Of a stretch of DNA of 24,113 nucleotides, positions 13,940 to 21,800 are shown piece after piece. This DNA is from a virus, in IMG/VR virus record IMGVR_UViG_3300031857_001360, positions 1-24,113 of that record; one strand, given 5' to 3'. Made by a program: the position numbers and the translations under genes. A model generated the notes under the pieces. It did no database searches and was not told the DNA's origin. It saw only the letters and a list, made by a program, of their open reading frames with translations. How positions within the stretch are numbered: the stretch's first letter is position 1; each line of letters starts with the position of its first letter.

Positions 13940-14293
13940 ATGGCAACAACAAAAGAAGTAATAGAAAAATTTTCTAAGAAAACGGTACCGCAGTTACAAG
14001 CCTATGCAAAAAAACATAATATTGATGTAATTGGATCTAATACAAAAAATGAACTTCTTGAAGCAATTCTTCCGTTTGTGCCAAGAGAAGATGAAGCACC
14101 AAAGCCAGTAGAAAATAAGCCAAAAGAGAAGGTAGCAATATTTTCAAAGGGAAATATTTATTGGAGTGGAGTGGGTAGCCTTGAAAAAGGTTATAACATT
14201 GTCACAAAGGAGGCATCCGTTAAGTGGCTAACTCGTAAGAATGTCCGTGAAGCGACACCACAAGAGGTAGCCAAGCACTACGGTAAAGCATAA
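13940..14293 (+). CDS. SAP/Rho-N-like small head protein
   Basis: 117 residues from ATG 13940 with GGAGG 4 bases upstream. Residues ~14-45 ('TVPQLQAYAKKHNIDVIGSN', then 'TKNELLEAIL') have the helix-extended-helix pattern of SAP/Rho N-terminal domains, which bind nucleic acid. A Lys/Pro/Glu linker (~50-67) follows. The C-terminal ~50 residues, 'IYWSGVGSLEKGYNIVTKEA' and 'REATPQEVAKHYGKA', are a module I recognise from small proteins just after the capsid gene in actinobacterial siphoviruses. Its role is not established; binding DNA or RNA in the head, or decoration, are options. Its stop overlaps the next start (TAATG), pointing to coupled translation with the connector genes. Confidence 0.75.
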   Translation: MATTKEVIEKFSKKTVPQLQAYAKKHNIDVIGSNTKNELLEAILPFVPREDEAPKPVENKPKEKVAIFSKGNIYWSGVGSLEKGYNIVTKEASVKWLTRKNVREATPQEVAKHYGKA

Positions 14294-15303
14294 TGCAAAA
14301 ATTAAGACTTCCGCCTTACCCACTTTCTATCACATATGATGTGCCAGAAGCAGATACTGATTATGTTCTGGTAATTAATGAGGGTACACGAAATGTCAAT
14401 GATGTTACAGCAACAATAACATCTTCATCAGATTCTCAGATTAACTATACGCTACCAGATCAATTTAATACTTATGACGAGTCTTATTCACTAACTATTT
14501 ATGAAGCAATTTACACTACCGCCTCTACAAGTGCAGAAGAAGGCGATATTGTTGTAGAAGACAATCTTGAAATTATGCGTCCATATGTAAACCCTATTAA
14601 ACTTGCTCAGGAAGAAACAGAGGGTACTGCAACTGATATTGCTAAATATACAATGTGGGAAGGTTTAGCAAGAGCAATTATTGATTCCATTGTTCCTGGA
14701 GGATTCTACTATGAGCGTTCATGGTATGAAACAAATGGTAATGGAACAGACTATATGCCAATTTGGGATAGAACCTACAATATATTAAAGGCATATGAAA
14801 ATAATATTTTGGTTTGGGATTATTATGATGATCCACAGGCTCAGGGAGATGGGCAGTGGAATTATCTACTGACTAAAGATAAAACATCAATTATTAAAGA
14901 ATGGACACAGATTGGCGATCAGTCGTATATTCGTCAAATTGGAACTCCAAAAGGAGTGCCACTTGGAGAGTCAGACTCAATCTATCTCTATGATACAGAA
15001 GATAGCACCGTAACTCTTGCAGTAGCACCAGGAGTAACATTTCCAGTAACATTTAACTACTTGTTCCAATTAGAAACAGGGTATAAAGTAGTTCCATATG
15101 ATATTCAAGATGCAATTAGAATGTTGATAGATGACATTAAGTGTGGAAGAATGGAATATCACAAGAGATACATTACCAACTACTCAACTGATCAATATAG
15201 AATTCAAATTGATAAATCTGCTTTAGATGGAACAGGCAATATCTTAGTAGATAAAATACTACAAAAATATATTACAAACTTTGGTACACCAGGAGTTTTA
15301 TAA
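14293..15303 (+). CDS. Probable head-tail connector (adaptor) with N-terminal Ig-like domain
   Basis: 336 residues; ATG 14293 shares bases with the previous stop. Residues ~1-85 ('LRLPPYPLSITYDVPEADTD', 'YVLVINEG', 'SLTIYEAIYTT') are all beta and look like an Ig-like or T-tube-like domain. The middle and C-terminal parts ('NPIKLAQEETEGTATDIAKY', 'WEGLARAIIDSIVPGGFYYE', 'YDIQDAIRMLIDDIKCGRME') are helical, with the multi-helix pattern and position expected of a gp6-type adaptor that docks below the portal. Assignment rests on gene order (capsid, small head protein, adaptor, stopper, neck, terminator) more than on sequence. It is long for an adaptor (usually 100-200 residues) because of the extra N-terminal domain. 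Confidence 0.6.
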   Translation: MQKLRLPPYPLSITYDVPEADTDYVLVINEGTRNVNDVTATITSSSDSQINYTLPDQFNTYDESYSLTIYEAIYTTASTSAEEGDIVVEDNLEIMRPYVNPIKLAQEETEGTATDIAKYTMWEGLARAIIDSIVPGGFYYERSWYETNGNGTDYMPIWDRTYNILKAYENNILVWDYYDDPQAQGDGQWNYLLTKDKTSIIKEWTQIGDQSYIRQIGTPKGVPLGESDSIYLYDTEDSTVTLAVAPGVTFPVTFNYLFQLETGYKVVPYDIQDAIRMLIDDIKCGRMEYHKRYITNYSTDQYRIQIDKSALDGTGNILVDKILQKYITNFGTPGVL

Positions 15304-15749
15304 TGGACTCTTGCGATATTGATTTTCTTTATCCAATGAAGGCTGACATTTATTATCCTATTATTAGCCAAAATGAATATGGGCAACCTAATAAAAACTG
15401 GGTATTTGATAGAACTGTAGTTTGCAATGCTACTGTAGTAGGTGGAGCGGGTACAGAAGAAATTAAGCCAGAAGTATTTCTACAGTATAAAGATAAATTA
15501 GTAGCAAGAACTAAGTCAGATTTAAGAATATCTTCTGGCAAAGAACCGTATGCTGATACAAATATTCTAATAACAAATGTTAGAAGCACTAACGATTTAA
15601 TTATTTATAAAGAAACTGCTGGTCCTCGTGCTGGAAAAGGCACCATATATGAAATTGGAACTCTTGAACCATTTATTGGTCCATTTGGCAACATAGAATA
15701 TTATAGAATGCTATGGCGTAGATCTGAGAATCAGGATGTAAATGACTAA
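15303..15749 (+). CDS. Probable head-closure / stopper protein
   Basis: 148 residues; start overlaps the upstream stop (TAATG). The sequence is beta-rich: 'YPMKADIYYPIISQNEYGQP' followed by 'NKNWVFDRTVVCNATVVG', then 'SDLRISSGKEPYADTNILIT' and 'YEIGTLEPFIGPFGNIEYYR'. A 'MxADIYxPxxxQNEYGQ' opening and a size near 110-150 residues match SPP1 gp16 / HK97-type stoppers that seal the packaged head. It lies between adaptor and neck genes in a run of overlapping genes, supporting the call. No distant homology could be tested. Confidence 0.6.
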   Translation: MDSCDIDFLYPMKADIYYPIISQNEYGQPNKNWVFDRTVVCNATVVGGAGTEEIKPEVFLQYKDKLVARTKSDLRISSGKEPYADTNILITNVRSTNDLIIYKETAGPRAGKGTIYEIGTLEPFIGPFGNIEYYRMLWRRSENQDVND

Positions 15750-16423
15750 TGAGAGTGTCATTACAAACCAATAATTTTGAAAAACAAATTATGAATATTG
15801 CACAGTATTCTATTGGTTTTCTTGATGGAGTTAAAAAGGGCAAAAGAATATTTTTAGACAATATGGGTAAAGGCGTTGTATATTCTTTAAGTAGGTATAT
15901 AGATGTTGAAGCAAGAGCAAACCCATCAGCACTTCATCACGTTTATGAATGGTATCAAACAGGTAGTCCAAGCGCAAGATTATTTGATATTGACTATACT
16001 GTTAGCAATGTTGGGCTATCTTTGAATTCTACATTTAGACAATCAAGAAGTATTGCTGTTGATGGCACCGTTCCATTTTATAACAAAGCAACAATTATGG
16101 AAAATGGTGTTCCAGTTTTAATTAAACCTAAAAGAGTTGCTTTGCGCTTTCGTACAGGCGGTCAAGAAATTTTTACTCGTAAAGCAGTGAATGTTCGTAA
16201 TCCTGGTGGCGAAGAAGTAGAGGGTGCTTTTGAAAGAACATTTGATGAGTTTATGAGAAATTATTTTACACAAGGATTTTTAAGAGCAAGTGGCATATTT
16301 GGTTATATTCAAAATCCAAGAGTATACAAAAAGAATTTTGCTGCTGGTGCAAAAGGCGGTAGAAATGTTGGAGTCTCTACTGGATTTAAGTGGATTACTA
16401 ATGCAAAGGTTGAGGTAGAATAA
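15749..16423 (+). CDS. Probable neck / head-to-tail joining protein
   Basis: 224 residues; ATG 15749 overlaps the previous stop (TAATG). The N-terminal ~60 residues are helical and basic ('SIGFLDGVKKGKRIFLDNMG'), followed by a mixed alpha/beta body with 'ALHHVYEWYQTGSPSARLFD' and 'PVLIKPKRVALRFRTGGQEI'. A 'LHHVYEW' segment ahead of a long helix is typical of HK97 gp10 / neck type 1 proteins in my recollection. The C-terminal 'NFAAGAKGGRNVGVSTGFKW' is Gly/Lys-rich. Context (stopper before, tail-completion after) fits a neck protein joining the filled head to the tail. Moderate certainty. Confidence 0.6.
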   Translation: MRVSLQTNNFEKQIMNIAQYSIGFLDGVKKGKRIFLDNMGKGVVYSLSRYIDVEARANPSALHHVYEWYQTGSPSARLFDIDYTVSNVGLSLNSTFRQSRSIAVDGTVPFYNKATIMENGVPVLIKPKRVALRFRTGGQEIFTRKAVNVRNPGGEEVEGAFERTFDEFMRNYFTQGFLRASGIFGYIQNPRVYKKNFAAGAKGGRNVGVSTGFKWITNAKVEVE

Positions 16424-16427
16424 AATC

Positions 16428-17009
16428 ATGGCAATATATAATATGAAGACTACAGCATTCCCACCATTTTTTATCAATCAATATATTGTTCAACAATTAG
16501 AAGATTTTGGTATTTTTTCTGGTTTTGAACAGATGACTCCTATTTTTCCAACAAGCCCAACAAACATAGAAGATGTTTTTAAAAACTATATTGGTGCTCC
16601 AGGCGTTGGAGATCCTTTATTAATTCAATATGAAAGACTTATAAGATTTAGGGTTGGTCCATTCTACCCACGTAAGCGAGAACAACTAATATACTATTTA
16701 TATTGCACCGACTTATCAAAAGTCAATAATGCTCATAGAATTATTACAGATTCTCTTGATCGTGAAGATTCTGCTGCTCAAGATGTAAATGCCTTATGTG
16801 CAGGATTATCTACAAGCACCATCCCATTTAACGTGTTTTTCCATAACGTAAGAGTCTATCAGGCAGATGAAACTAGGGATATTTTAGAACTAGCCTCAGC
16901 CAGAACGGTATATTCAAACAAACTGATTATTGAATATGACTACCATGTAAAAAATAGTATCCCAGACCCAGACAATCCTGGGGAATACTTCACAAATCCA
17001 TATACTTAA
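16428..17009 (+). CDS. Probable tail completion / tail terminator protein
   Basis: 193 residues from ATG 16428, 4 bases after the neck gene. The alpha/beta pattern 'AFPPFFINQYIVQQLEDFGI', 'IQYERLIRFRVGPFYPRKRE', 'QLIYYLYCTDLSKVNNAHRI' and 'SNKLIIEYDYHVKNS' agrees with the small tail-terminator fold (lambda gpU-like) that caps the tail tube and binds the neck, though it is longer than most (~130-170). It is the last gene before the major tail protein, the usual place for the terminator. There is no clear ribosome site, so translation probably depends on the upstream gene. Confidence 0.6.
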   Translation: MAIYNMKTTAFPPFFINQYIVQQLEDFGIFSGFEQMTPIFPTSPTNIEDVFKNYIGAPGVGDPLLIQYERLIRFRVGPFYPRKREQLIYYLYCTDLSKVNNAHRIITDSLDREDSAAQDVNALCAGLSTSTIPFNVFFHNVRVYQADETRDILELASARTVYSNKLIIEYDYHVKNSIPDPDNPGEYFTNPYT

Positions 17010-17015
17010 AAAGGC

Positions 17016-17024
17016 TGTTATACT
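17016..17024 (+). promoter_or_regulatory. Extended -10 promoter of the major tail gene
   Basis: TGTTATACT starts 7 bases after the upstream stop. The predicted start near 17031 leaves a 55-base leader, the longest after that of the reductase, ending in the ribosome site AGAGGTG (17073-17079). Confidence 0.6.
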
Positions 17025-17085
17025 TGTGGTGAGGAAACCCGCCAAAAACTTCATATAGATTCTATTGAAAGTAGAGGTGAAAAAT

Positions 17086-17721
17086 ATGGCATACACTCGT
17101 GGTACATCGACCAACATTATCGTTGGCGCAGCCGCACTCTTTGTTGCTGATACAACATTGACAGCAGGCACACTTCCAGCATTTGATGCAACTGAATCAT
17201 ACAGAGATACACTTTCTGATGATGGAGATTTCACAAATATTGGTTACACCATGAACGGTCTTGAATTGCAGTTCCAACCAGACTTCGGTGAAGTACAGGT
17301 TGACCAACTTCTTGACGTTGCTAAGTTGTACAAGCAGGGAATGCAGGTAAATCTTGCTACTGCTTTTGCTGAGGCTACCCTTGAGAATCTTCTCTTGGCT
17401 CTTGCTTACAGCAATGATGAACTATCAGGAACAAAATCCAGTTCAAATGGACAAACTCTTAATCTCTCCGCAGGAGACATTGGAGAATGCCCAGTTGAGC
17501 GTGGAATTGTTGCTGTTGGACCTGGAACTGGAGATTGCGAAGACTCTGCATATGTAGAGCGTGTCTACGCAGCATACCGTGCACTCTCAATTGAGAATGT
17601 TACAGTATCTGCAAAGCGTGATGAACCTTCGATGTTCGAAGTTTCCTTCCGTCTTCTTCCTGAAGATACTAGTGCATCCTACGGTAAGATCGTTGATCGT
17701 ACCTGGGCACCAGCATCATAA
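17086..17721 (+). CDS. Major tail (tube) protein
   Basis: 211 residues from ATG 17086, preceded at 6 bases by AGAGGTG; an in-frame TTG at 17065 is ahead of that site and is not the start. The protein stacks in hexameric rings to form the tail tube around the tape measure. 'GAAALFVAD', 'DFTNIGYTMNGLELQFQPDF' and 'GEVQVDQLLDVAKLYKQGMQ' match the opening of siphovirus tube proteins. The middle has 'EATLENLLLALAY' and the end 'MFEVSFRLLPEDTSASYGKI', a terminal strand typical of the tube fold. It is set off by its own promoter upstream and a strong terminator downstream, as expected for an abundant protein. Codon use is cleaner (more C- and G-ending codons such as GTC, CTC and CGT) than in its neighbours, also fitting high expression. 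Confidence 0.88.
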   Translation: MAYTRGTSTNIIVGAAALFVADTTLTAGTLPAFDATESYRDTLSDDGDFTNIGYTMNGLELQFQPDFGEVQVDQLLDVAKLYKQGMQVNLATAFAEATLENLLLALAYSNDELSGTKSSSNGQTLNLSAGDIGECPVERGIVAVGPGTGDCEDSAYVERVYAAYRALSIENVTVSAKRDEPSMFEVSFRLLPEDTSASYGKIVDRTWAPAS

Positions 17722-17722
17722 T

Positions 17723-17738
17723 AATCTAATTTTAGATT
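17723..17738 (+). repeat. Small inverted repeat after the major tail gene
   Basis: AATCTAA and TTAGATT form a perfect 7-bp inverted repeat separated by TT, just behind the stop codon and just ahead of the main terminator. It is too tight to make a full hairpin but could fold with a 4-base loop or serve as a protein site. Confidence 0.35.
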
Positions 17739-17745
17739 AATAACT

Positions 17746-17780
17746 AGCCCACCACTTTTGTGGTGGGTTTAGTTGTTTTA
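17746..17780 (+). terminator. Rho-independent terminator after the major tail gene
   Basis: CCCACCAC (17748-17755) pairs perfectly with GTGGTGGG (17760-17767) over a TTTT loop, followed by TTTAGTTGTTTTA. This is the best intrinsic terminator in the window and isolates the tube gene from the chaperone genes. Confidence 0.85.
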
Positions 17781-17789
17781 TGATAGAAT
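17781..17789 (+). promoter_or_regulatory. Extended -10 promoter giving a leaderless transcript (long chaperone)
   Basis: TGATAGAAT follows the terminator directly and ends 7 bases before the ATG at 17797. The first transcribed base should therefore be at or next to the A of the ATG. No ribosome site is present (AGATAAA). Confidence 0.5.
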
Positions 17790-17796
17790 AGATAAA

Positions 17797-18480
17797 ATGG
17801 CTACAGAAGTATATAATAAAGATAATATTTTTTTAATTGACGGTAGAGAGTTAGAAATAATTCCTCTTAAGATTAAATATCTAAGAGAATTTATGACAGT
17901 CTTTCAGTCAATGAAACAAGCACAAAATGATGATGAAGCAATAGATGTTTTAACACAATGTGCTGCTATATGTTTAAAGCAATATTGTTCAGAAATAGCA
18001 TCAGAAGCAGAAGATTATTTAGATCTTCCCACAATATATAAAATTATAGATATTGCTGCTGGCATAAAAATTAATCAAGAATCTGACAATACTGTAAAAG
18101 ATCAGGCTATGCAAAAGGGATCTACTTGGCAAGAATTAGACTTGGCAAAGTTAGAGGCTGAGGTATTTGTGTTGGGTATTTGGAAAGATTATCAAGATCT
18201 AGAGTTATCATTATCAATGCCAGAACTTATGGCTACCCTTGGGAGCAAAAGAGAATTAGATTATGAAGAAAGAAAGTTTTTGGCAGCAATTCAGGGTATA
18301 GATTTAGAGGGTGCAACTAATCCAGAAAAGGGACAAAAGGAATGGGAAAATATGAAAGCCAGGGTATTCAGTAAGGGGCAAGCAAAAGATAGCAATGATG
18401 TGCTGGCTCTACAAGGTGCAAATGCAAAGAAATATGGTTTTGGCATTGGCATGGGTCTAGATTATGAAAATTTAACGTAA
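17797..18480 (+). CDS. Tail assembly chaperone, long (G-T-like) form
   Basis: 227 residues from ATG 17797; a TTG at 17773 in the same frame lies upstream of the promoter and is rejected. The N-terminal ~95 residues ('IPLKIKYLREFMTVFQSMKQ', 'LDLPTIYKIIDIAAGI') are paralogous to the next gene. The C-terminal half carries 'LEAEVFVLGIWKDYQDLELS', 'LSMPELMATLGSKRELDYEE' and 'RKFLAAIQGIDLE', the pattern of the T domain that recruits tube subunits. Such chaperones coat the tape measure before tube polymerisation. In most siphoviruses the long form is made by programmed frameshift from the short gene; here it is a complete gene of its own, placed first. It is predicted to be translated from a leaderless message. 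Confidence 0.82.
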   Translation: MATEVYNKDNIFLIDGRELEIIPLKIKYLREFMTVFQSMKQAQNDDEAIDVLTQCAAICLKQYCSEIASEAEDYLDLPTIYKIIDIAAGIKINQESDNTVKDQAMQKGSTWQELDLAKLEAEVFVLGIWKDYQDLELSLSMPELMATLGSKRELDYEERKFLAAIQGIDLEGATNPEKGQKEWENMKARVFSKGQAKDSNDVLALQGANAKKYGFGIGMGLDYENLT

Positions 18481-18492
18481 TAAGCCCCTATC

Positions 18493-18501
18493 TGATATAA
18501 T
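18493..18501 (+). promoter_or_regulatory. Extended -10 promoter of the short chaperone gene
   Basis: TGATATAAT is identical to the elements at 5408 and 13916. The predicted start near 18508 gives a 19-base leader carrying the full ribosome site AGGAGGT (18517-18523). Confidence 0.6.
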
Positions 18502-18526
18502 TAACATAACCTAATTAGGAGGTAAA

Positions 18527-18847
18527 ATGGCAACAACTGAGCACGAAACAAAAGAACTTGTTCTTATGGATGGTACAAAAATCCAGGTTCGTCCTTTAAA
18601 AATCTCTCTTCTTCGTCCTTTCATGAAGAAGTTTGAGGGAGTTGCGGCGGTGGCGGATGATAACGAAAAGTCAATGACTCTTCTTATTGAATGTGTAAAA
18701 ATCGCAATGGAGCAGTATAAGCCAGAATTGGCTGACGCTGCAAAACTAGAAGAAGTTCTAGATCTGCCAACTGTTTACAAGATCGTTGAGGCTGCATCAG
18801 GTGTACAACTTGCTACAGTCGCTGACGCTCTTTCAGCAACAGCATAA
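18527..18847 (+). CDS. Tail assembly chaperone, short (G-like) form
   Basis: 106 residues from ATG 18527 with AGGAGGT 3 bases upstream. It is a paralogue of the first half of the preceding protein: both start 'MAT', then share 'L.DG', 'PLKI..LR.FM..F', 'L..C..I...QY..E.A' and 'LDLPT.YKI...A.G' in register. It lacks the T-like half and ends 'VADALSATA'. It is in the canonical place directly before the tape measure and has the stronger expression signals (perfect -10 and ribosome site), agreeing with the excess of short over long form needed in other phages. I see no slippery heptamer near its end and only 25 bases to the tape-measure start, so no room for a frameshifted extension. Confidence 0.82.
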   Translation: MATTEHETKELVLMDGTKIQVRPLKISLLRPFMKKFEGVAAVADDNEKSMTLLIECVKIAMEQYKPELADAAKLEEVLDLPTVYKIVEAASGVQLATVADALSATA

Positions 18848-18872
18848 CAACTTAAGAACGAGGTGTAAATAA

Positions 18873-21800
18873 ATGGCTGACGTTAATGCTAATATTGGCG
18901 TTAACATAGATACTACGCAAGCATTAGCCCAACTAAAGGCTCTTCAGCGTCAGATATCTCAGTTCCACACCTCTATTGCAAAAAGCAGCGAATCTGCTGC
19001 GCTAGCACAGCGAGATCTGCAGAGGAATTTTCTTAATAGCGTAAATGCTTTAGGATCTTTCTCTGCAGAACTACGTACTGTTAGAACTACATCAGAATCT
19101 TTTACTGATGCTTTAGAAAAAAATAAATTTTCAATGCGTGAATACTTCCGCTATGCGGGAGGCGCAACAAAAACCTTTGGTAGACTTTTTAAATCTGAGT
19201 TTGACACAATTGGCAAGGTAGCCGAAGATCGTGTAAAGAAACTACAAACACAATATATCAAACTAGGTCGTGATACATCTGGTGCAATGAAGGCTATTGC
19301 CATCATGCCAAACCAATTGGATATGAAAAATTGGTCTACACAGACACAGTTAGCAGCACAAAGACAAGCAATATTTAATCAACTTGTTAAACAAGGATCT
19401 ACTAATCTTCTAAACTTTGGTAAGAACACTCAGTGGGCTGGTCGCCAGTTGATGGTTGGTTTTACACTACCACTTGCCACACTTGGAACTACTGCAGCCA
19501 GAACATTTATGGAAATGGAAGCAGCAGCGCTTAAGTTCCGTAAAGTATATGGAGATTTATTTACACCAAGAGAAGAAACACAGCAGGCTCTGGCTGATGT
19601 TACAGCACTTGGCGAAATGTTTACAAAGTATGGTATTTCAGTATCATCTACAGTTGGTTTAGCAGCAGAAGCCGCAGCAGCAGGTTTCGCTGGAGTTGAC
19701 TTACAAAGACAGACTACTCAAGCAACACGACTTTCTGTACTAGGACAAATTGAACAACAAAAAGCACTTGAAACAACTATTTCATTGCAAAATGCATTTA
19801 AAATGTCGTCTGAAGATCTTGCTGGTTCAATTGATTTTCTTAACGCAGTAGAAAACCAAACAGTTGTATCTCTTGATGATATTACAACTGCTATTCCTAA
19901 AGTTGCTCCAGTTATCCAACAACTTGGTGGTGATGTAAAAGATTTAGCCTTCTTTATGGCAGCAATGAAAGAGGGTGGAGTAAATGCATCAGAAGGTGCA
20001 AACGCATTAAAGTCAGGTCTTGCAGCATTAATTAACCCAACTGAAAAAGCAAGCAAGATTCTTGCAGGCATGGGTATTAACATTAAGCAGATTGTTGAAA
20101 CAAATCAGGGCGATCTTAAAGGCACTGTAATTGCATTTGCTCAAGCCTTAGATACCCTTGATCCTCTTACTCGTGCTCGTGCTATTGAGCAGTTATTTGG
20201 TAAATTCCAGTTTGCTCGTTTGTCTACCCTTTTTGATAACGTAACAAATCAAACTGGTCAGGCTGCTCGTGTTCTTGATTTAGCGGGCACATCAATAGAA
20301 GATCTTGCTGCACTATCTGAGTCAGAATTAGGAATGACTGCAGATTCTGCAATGAATAAGTTCCGTAAGTCTGTTGAAGATTTAAAGATGGCTTTAGTTC
20401 CAGTTGGAGAAACATTCTTACAGGCTGTTACTCCAATTGTAGAATTTATTGGCGGTATATTAGAAAAATTCAATAACCTATCATCTGGTGTAAAGAAAGC
20501 AATAGTAGTATTAACAGTTGCAATTGGTGCAATTGGTCCAGTAGCGCTTATGACATTTGGTTTGCTTGCAAACGGTTTAGCAAACATTGTCAAGGGTGCA
20601 ATGATTCTTCGTAATGGATACTTAAGACTAACTGGACAAACACAGATTCTTGGTGAGCAAACAGATTATTTAACTACAGAGCAGATGAATGCTTCTGCTG
20701 TAGCACACTCACTTGAACAATCACATGCAAGATTAACACAAACATTTACTGCAGAAACAGCGGCAATTGCTCAATTGATTCAGGCTTATCAGGCTGCTGC
20801 TCGTGCTGGCGCACAATTTGCAATGAATAACCCTGGCATGATGCTACCTCCAAAGGCTAAAGGATTTAACAAAGGAACAATGCGTGTTAATAAATACGCT
20901 AATGGAGTTGTTGTTGTTCCTGGAAGTGGTAACAAAGATACCGTTCCAGCGATGCTTACTCCTGGAGAAGCAGTTATTCCAAAGGATAAAGCAAAACAGT
21001 ATGCACCATTAATTCAGGGAATGATTGCTGGAAATATTCCAGGATTTATGGCTGGTACCGTAAGCGTTGGTGGACAAACTACTGGATTAGATTTTGCTAG
21101 AAGAGACACTGCTGCTAAAGCACAAAGACTTGTTGATGCAATGCTTGCAGATGGAAGCGGTATTGAAAATGCATTGACTATTGTTAATGAAACACTTACA
21201 AGAATGGCAAATGATACTCAAATAAGTATTGGTTCATTTGTTAGAGAGATTGAAGTTGTTACTAAGGAACTAACTGGAGGACTTCTTCCAAAAGGAATTT
21301 TAGTTGCTGGTGGTAGACCAGGAGAAAGAAAGTTTAGTGCTGGTCAAACTAATGTTGGGACAATGGAACAACAGGCTCAAGGAAATATTGCTCTTCAGGA
21401 AGAAATATCAAGAGCAAGAGAATCCAGCAAGGCTGCACAAGAAGCAATGGTTAAGTACTATGAAGAAGTAGGAATAGATCTAACAAAAACAGATAAGAAA
21501 ACGCAAAATATTCTTAATGCTGTTAAGCAGTCTGGAGAAATTCATAGAGCACATGTTATTCAAATGCAAGACAATGTTGATAAGATGTTTGACGAGGCAT
21601 GGGATCCAAACGCTTGGGTTGCTCAGTCTTCTACCCTAAATCAAATTAGTAACATTCTTGATTCTTCCGTTCCTACTCGTGAAGAGTATTTAAAAAATCT
21701 TACAGAGATTAATGCAGATGAAACTATTGTCAATTCTATTAGAGAAAAAATTACCAATAATATTGCATTAACAGAACAAGAATTGGCTGTCCAAAAACAA

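Noticed and set aside
17065-17085. TTG start for the major tail protein
   Set aside because: It precedes the AGAGGTG ribosome site; the ATG at 17086 fits.
17773-17796. TTG start for the long chaperone
   Set aside because: It falls in the terminator tail, upstream of the promoter that makes the message.
18510-18519. Palindrome CCTAATTAGG overlapping the ribosome site of the short chaperone
   Set aside because: It is only 10 bases with no loop; it could make at most three pairs in RNA and the right half is simply the ribosome site.
19718-20593. Antisense open frames inside the tape measure
   Set aside because: They lie wholly opposite a well-supported long gene and have no start signals or recognisable domains.
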